This document shows, piece after piece, positions 26,329 through 30,107 of a DNA stretch of 30,107 nucleotides. Each line of letters starts with the position of its first letter. Within the stretch, counting starts at the first letter, position 1. The notes below the pieces were generated by a model, which worked only from the letters and a program-made list of their open reading frames with translations, made no database searches and was not told where the DNA came from. Position numbers and translations under genes: made by a program. This stretch comes from Streptococcus pseudopneumoniae ATCC BAA-960 = CCUG 49455 (lineage in GTDB: Bacteria; Bacillota; Bacilli; Lactobacillales; Streptococcaceae): the NCBI RefSeq assembly GCF_002087075.1, contig NZ_MWSM01000017.1, positions 1 to 30,107 of the forward strand, given 5' to 3'.

Positions 26329-27177
26329 TTATGATTCTATTTTCTTTATTTCAATGGTCCAAGATGAACCGACACCTACATTATAGGCCTTGGCAAAGGA
26401 ACCTTGGTTGATAGCCAGACCTAAACGATAGAGAGAGTTGATGTAAAGGATGGGTTGCCCAATTCTCACATCTGCAAATGATTTGCCATAAACAACCTGA
26501 TTTTGATAGACCAGCATATCAGCGTGATAGATGGTCACTTCAAAACGGTCACCAAATTCTGGTTCCAGTTTGTAAAATTCTTCTCGCGTAATAGAGGTCC
26601 AAAGCGAACCAAAACGCACATCCAGAATATCAATGGCTCCCTTCACCAGATGATCTTCACTAATGGTCTCTACGACTGGAAGTTCCACAATCTGATTCAC
26701 ACTGAGCTCTGGCCCCACTTCCTCAAAAGAAATGTGACCACTGGCCAGTTTAGCACCAGTATAGGCATAGACATCACGACCGTGGAAAGTATAAGAATGC
26801 TCTGTGTTTTGACGCCTATTAGCTACCTCAGAAATTTCACGAACGGCTACAATACCAACGTGTTTCTTGATAAAAGAAAGAGTCCCATTATCTGGCGTGA
26901 CAATGTATTGATTGTTTGCAGTCTTGGCAACCACACTCTTACGTTTCGAGCCGACACCTGGATCGACAACCGATACAAAAGTCGTTCCCTCAGGCCAGTA
27001 ATCCACCGTCTGAAAGAGACGGTAACTACCCTCAAAAATATTATAAGGTGTGATATCGTGCGTCAAGTGATGAATTTTTAAGGTTGGAGACTCTTCTAAA
27101 GCCACTCCAATCATAGCCGATACCGCACCATCAACCAGACCAAAGTCTGATTGTAATACCAGTAAATTATTATTCAT
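26329..27177 (-). CDS. S-adenosyl-L-methionine hydroxide adenosyltransferase (DUF62 family)
   Basis: The 282-residue protein belongs to the fluorinase-like family that splits SAM with hydroxide into adenosine and methionine. The family landmarks are LQSDFG near the N-terminus (SAM ribose), VVDPGVGSKRK at ~70-82 (catalytic-region Asp and Arg), TPDNGTLS at ~95 and the FHGRDVY His at ~130. The region QPILYINSLYRLGLAINQGSFA near the C-terminus (key part YINSLYRLGLAINQG) closes the active site. The start is placed at ATG 27175-27177 because AAGGAG lies 6 nt upstream. The gene leads an operon with the UPF0397 S component. Why cells hydrolyse SAM this way is unclear. Confidence 0.9.
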   Translation of the reverse strand: MNNNLLVLQSDFGLVDGAVSAMIGVALEESPTLKIHHLTHDITPYNIFEGSYRLFQTVDYWPEGTTFVSVVDPGVGSKRKSVVAKTANNQYIVTPDNGTLSFIKKHVGIVAVREISEVANRRQNTEHSYTFHGRDVYAYTGAKLASGHISFEEVGPELSVNQIVELPVVETISEDHLVKGAIDILDVRFGSLWTSITREEFYKLEPEFGDRFEVTIYHADMLVYQNQVVYGKSFADVRIGQPILYINSLYRLGLAINQGSFAKAYNVGVGSSWTIEIKKIES

Positions 27178-27363
27178 TTTATCTCCTTGTATATCCTTTA
27201 TCATACCATATTTCAGAGAAAGTCGCTAATAGCTATTTCAATTGCTTAGGGTATAGTTTTACCTTATAGCAGATTTCCGCTAAAAGTTCTCCCTTATTGG
27301 CTAGTAGGTGCATTTTTTTGAAAAAGGATATGATAGTTACATCATGAAAAAGTAGGTTTTATT

Positions 27364-28713
27364 ATGAAAATTATCCTTGTCGGAGGGGGAAAAGTTAGTT
27401 TTGCCCTCTGTCGCTCCTTGGTTGCAGAAAAGCATGATGTTTTGCTGATTGAGCAAGACGAAGCTGTTCTCAATCATATTGTCAGTCGCTTTGATATCAT
27501 GGGTATCCTTGGTAACGGGGTCGATTTTGCCATTCTTGAGCAAGCCAGCGTCCAAGATTGTGATATCTTTATCACCCTGACTGAGTACGATGAAGTCAAC
27601 ATGATTGCAGCTGTTCTAGCCAAAAAAATGGGAGCTAAAGAGACCATCGTTCGGGTGCGGAACCCTGAATATTCTAACTCCTATTTCAAAGAAAAGAATA
27701 TTCTCGGTTTTTCTCTTATCGTTAACCCTGAGCTCTTGGCTGCCCGCGCTATCGCCAACATCATTGACTTCCCCAACGCTCTATCTGTCGAACGTTTCTT
27801 TGGTGGACGGGTCAGCTTGATGGAATTCACTGTTAAATCCTCCAGTAGTCTTTGCCAAATGCCCATTTCTGATTTTCGGAAAAAAATTTGGCAATGTCAT
27901 TGTCGTGCGATAGAAAGAGATCATCAAATTATCATTCCAAGCGGTAACATGACTGTACAGGATAAAGATAGAATCTTTGTCACTGGTAACCGTGTTGATA
28001 TGATGCTCTTCCATAATTATTTCAAGTCTCGTGCCGTGAAGGGTCTTCTTATTGTTGGAGCTGGTAGAATTGCCTATTATCTACTAGGTATCCTCAAAGA
28101 TAGTCGTATTGATACTAAGATTATTGAAATCAATCCTGAAATCGCTAGCTTCTTTAGCGAGAAATTCCCAAACCTCTACATCGTTCAAGGAGATGGTACC
28201 GCACAAGATATCCTGCTGGAAGAAAGTGCTCAAAACTATGATGCCGTTGCGACTCTAACAGGGGTCGATGAGGAAAATCTGATTACCTCTATGTTCCTGG
28301 ACAGGGTAGGTGTACAGAAAAATATTACCAAGGTCAATCGTACCAGTCTCCTCGAAATTATCAATGCGCCTGATTTTTCAAGTATCATCACACCTAAAAG
28401 TATTGCCGTAGACACGATTATGCACTTTATTCGTGGTCGGGTTAATGCCCAGTATTCAGACCTTCAAGCCATGCACCATCTAGCCAATGGCCAAATCGAA
28501 ACCCTGCAATTCCATATCAAGGAAGCCAATAAAATGACTGCCAAACCTCTTTCTCAACTGAAATTGAAAAAAGGGGTTCTTATTGCAGCTATCATTCGAA
28601 AGGGCAAAACGATTTTCCCAACTGGGGAGGATATGTTGGAAGTTGGAGACAAGCTCCTAGTAACAACCTTGTTGCCGAATATCACTAAGATTTATGACTT
28701 GATCGCGAGGTAA
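27364..28713 (+). CDS. trkA: Trk potassium uptake regulatory subunit TrkA
   Basis: This 449-residue cytoplasmic protein has two RCK-type halves. The first Rossmann unit opens MKIILVGGGKVSFALC and the second GLLIVGAGRIAYYLLG near residue 222; each is followed by a TrkA_C-like ligand-binding domain. TrkA gates the TrkH channel in response to NAD(H) or ATP, and streptococcal relatives can bind cyclic di-AMP. The gene is divergent from the SAM-hydrolase operon, and the stop is only 3 bp before the start of trkH, so they form one operon. The frame is intact although its partner trkH is broken. Confidence 0.93.
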   Translation: MKIILVGGGKVSFALCRSLVAEKHDVLLIEQDEAVLNHIVSRFDIMGILGNGVDFAILEQASVQDCDIFITLTEYDEVNMIAAVLAKKMGAKETIVRVRNPEYSNSYFKEKNILGFSLIVNPELLAARAIANIIDFPNALSVERFFGGRVSLMEFTVKSSSSLCQMPISDFRKKIWQCHCRAIERDHQIIIPSGNMTVQDKDRIFVTGNRVDMMLFHNYFKSRAVKGLLIVGAGRIAYYLLGILKDSRIDTKIIEINPEIASFFSEKFPNLYIVQGDGTAQDILLEESAQNYDAVATLTGVDEENLITSMFLDRVGVQKNITKVNRTSLLEIINAPDFSSIITPKSIAVDTIMHFIRGRVNAQYSDLQAMHHLANGQIETLQFHIKEANKMTAKPLSQLKLKKGVLIAAIIRKGKTIFPTGEDMLEVGDKLLVTTLLPNITKIYDLIAR

Positions 28714-28716
28714 GAA

Positions 28717-29925
28717 ATGAATAAAAGTATGATTCGCTACCTCCTTTCAAAGTTACTTTTGATTGAAGCGGTTCTCCTTTTGGTTCCTGTAGCTGTCGCT
28801 CTCTATTACCGTGAATCGAGCCAAGTCTTTACAGCCCTCTTTACAACGATTGGAATTCTGGTATTACTAGGTGGCTCAGGAATTTTACAAAAGCCAAAAA
28901 ATCAACGGATTTATGCCAAGGAGGGAATCTTGATTGTGGCCCTCTGTTGAATCCTTTGGTCCTTCTTTGGTGGTCTCCCCTTTGTCTTTTCTGGGCAAAT
29001 CCCTAGCGTTATTGATGCCTTTTTTGAAATTAGTTCTGGCTTTACAACTACTGGAGCAACTATTTTGAACGACGTTTCGGTTCTCAGCCGTTCCCTCCTC
29101 TTCTGGCGAAGTTTTACCCACTTGATTGGAGGGATGGGAGTGCTTGTTTTTGCACTTGCTATTATGGACAATGCCAAAAATAGCCACCTAGAGGTGATGA
29201 AGGCTGAGGTTCCAGGTCCTGTTTTTGGCAAGGTTGTATCCAAACTAAAAAACACTGCCCAGATTCTCTATCTCCTTTATCTAGCTCTCTTCTCCCTCTT
29301 TGTCATCATCTATTATCTAGCTGGCATGCCTCTCTACGATAGTTTTGTCATTGCTACGGGGACAGCGGGAACTGGAGGCTTTACCGTCTATAACGACGGA
29401 ATTGCCCACTATGGCAGCTCACTGATTACCTATCTGGTCAGTATCGGAGTTCTGGTTTTTGGGGTAAATTTCAACCTCTACTACTACCTCATGCTCCGTC
29501 GCATCAAGGCCTTCTTTGGTGACGAAGAACTTCGGGCTTACTTGGTCATTGTACTGGTTTCTACAGGCTTGATTAGCCTCAACACCCTCTACCTCTACCC
29601 AGGGTTTTCAAAGAGCTTTGAAATGGCCTTCTTCCAGGTTTCCAACATCATTACAACAACTGGTTTTGGATATGGAGATATTACCAACTGGCCCCTCTTC
29701 TCCCAGTTTATCCTCCTTTTCCTCATGGCAATCGGTGGCTCTGCTGGATCAACTGCAGGTGGACTCAAGATTATTCGAGGCCTCATCCTTTCAAAAATTG
29801 CCAAAAATCAAATTTTGTCCATTCTATCTCCCCACCGTGTTTTGACTCTCCATGTGAATCAAACGGTGATTGATAAGGATACCCAGCATAAAATTCTCAA
29901 GTATGGTAGATTGAAACTAGAATAG
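28717..29925 (+). pseudogene. trkH: Trk potassium channel subunit TrkH, nonsense codon and missing C-terminus
   Basis: From ATG 28717 the frame encodes ~396 residues of TrkH if the TGA at 28948-28950 (codon 78, in ALC-ILWSFFGG, probably a Trp codon TGG) is ignored. Three of the four selectivity-filter loops are visible: SGFTTTGAT, TAGTGGFTV and TTTGFGYGD. The frame then reads KILKY and runs into a RUP-like element at ~29905, ending at a TAG after RLKLE. The expected last ~80 residues, including the fourth pore loop, are not found in the 100 bp that follow the element. Both lesions should abolish function. A paralogous Trk pair is known elsewhere in pneumococcus and could compensate. Confidence 0.85.
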
Positions 29926-30008
29926 TACATCTGGACTTCTAAAACATTGTTAGAAATCGATTTGACTGTCCCGATTGATTTGTCCTATTCTTATTTCATT
30001 TTATTATA
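29905..30008 (+). repeat. RUP-like element, copy 6, at the 3' end of trkH
   Basis: The copy runs from GGTAGATTGAAACTAG to TTTCATTTTATTATA and is close to copies 2 and 5. It supplies the stop codon that ends the trkH frame. Confidence 0.8.
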
Positions 30009-30043
30009 TCTTTAAATCCCGATCAGACATTTCAGTACCTGAC

Positions 30044-30107
30044 TTATCCTCAATGAAAATCTCTTCAAACTGCGTCAGATCTATCTGCCCGACTTTATCA
30101 CTTAATT
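30044..30107 (+). repeat. Partial BOX-like sequence at the window edge
   Basis: CTTATCCTCAATGAAAATC and CTCTTCAAACTGCGTCAG resemble the start of a BOX element (compare 13716-13750), directly after the RUP-like element. The window ends inside it, so its full structure is not seen. Confidence 0.45.

Noticed and set aside
26503..27081. A 192-codon plus-strand open frame opposite the SAM hydroxide adenosyltransferase gene
   Set aside because: The minus-strand gene has clear family motifs; the opposite frame has no start signal and no recognisable features.

Overview
The window is low-GC Gram-positive DNA from the Streptococcus mitis group, most like S. pneumoniae or a close relative. This rests on gene content and order (glnRA, pgk, an EndoD-type surface endoglycosidase, pyrG/rpoE, RibU, an ECF cassette, trkAH), a YSIRK-like signal with an LPNTG anchor, and RUP-like, BOX and IS1381-type elements. 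Species was judged from recognition only.

Layout. 1-730: remnants of a small gene split by a RUP-like element, then the glnA terminator. 731-3074 (minus): a FUSC-type membrane protein, then glnR-glnA behind a canonical promoter and a GlnR operator. 3210-4406: pgk. 4496-9511: a 1671-residue wall-anchored GH85 endo-beta-N-acetylglucosaminidase. 9809-11440 (plus): a Na/Pi-cotransporter gene with an in-frame TGA at codon 52, followed by a cluster of RUP-like repeats. 11999-14580 (minus): rpoE then pyrG; pyrG has its own promoter and a leader with the hallmarks of CTP-sensing, reiterative-transcription attenuation, plus a BOX element. 14708-17539: a decayed stretch with an acetyltransferase gene broken by IS1381, itself broken by a RUP-like element, and a frameshifted MFS gene. 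17540-20654: an accessory segment with two tiny plus-strand ORFs, an MFS exporter and a PlcR/Rgg-type HTH-TPR regulator; the exporter/regulator pair lies between two 125-bp direct copies of the 3' end of the PAP2 phosphatase gene. 20655-22240: PAP2 phosphatase and RibU under an FMN riboswitch with an unusually large arm. 22294-22934: trmL behind a promoter and a terminator-like leader. 22990-27177: ECF transporter parts (T, double ATPase, UPF0397 S component) with a SAM hydroxide adenosyltransferase. 27364-30107 (plus): trkA, then a trkH with an internal TGA whose reading frame runs out in a RUP-like element.

How the genes fit together. Core functions are nitrogen control, glycolysis, CTP synthesis, riboflavin uptake and tRNA wobble modification; most sit behind recognisable regulation. 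The transport genes for phosphate (Na/Pi) and potassium (TrkH) each carry a nonsense codon, so the window shows notable gene decay. TGA also serves as a true stop here (for example at the end of the PAP2 gene), which argues against genetic-code reassignment. The most interesting part is the regulator/exporter segment flanked by the duplicated PAP2 end, with a palindrome over the exporter promoter and no obvious signalling-peptide gene.
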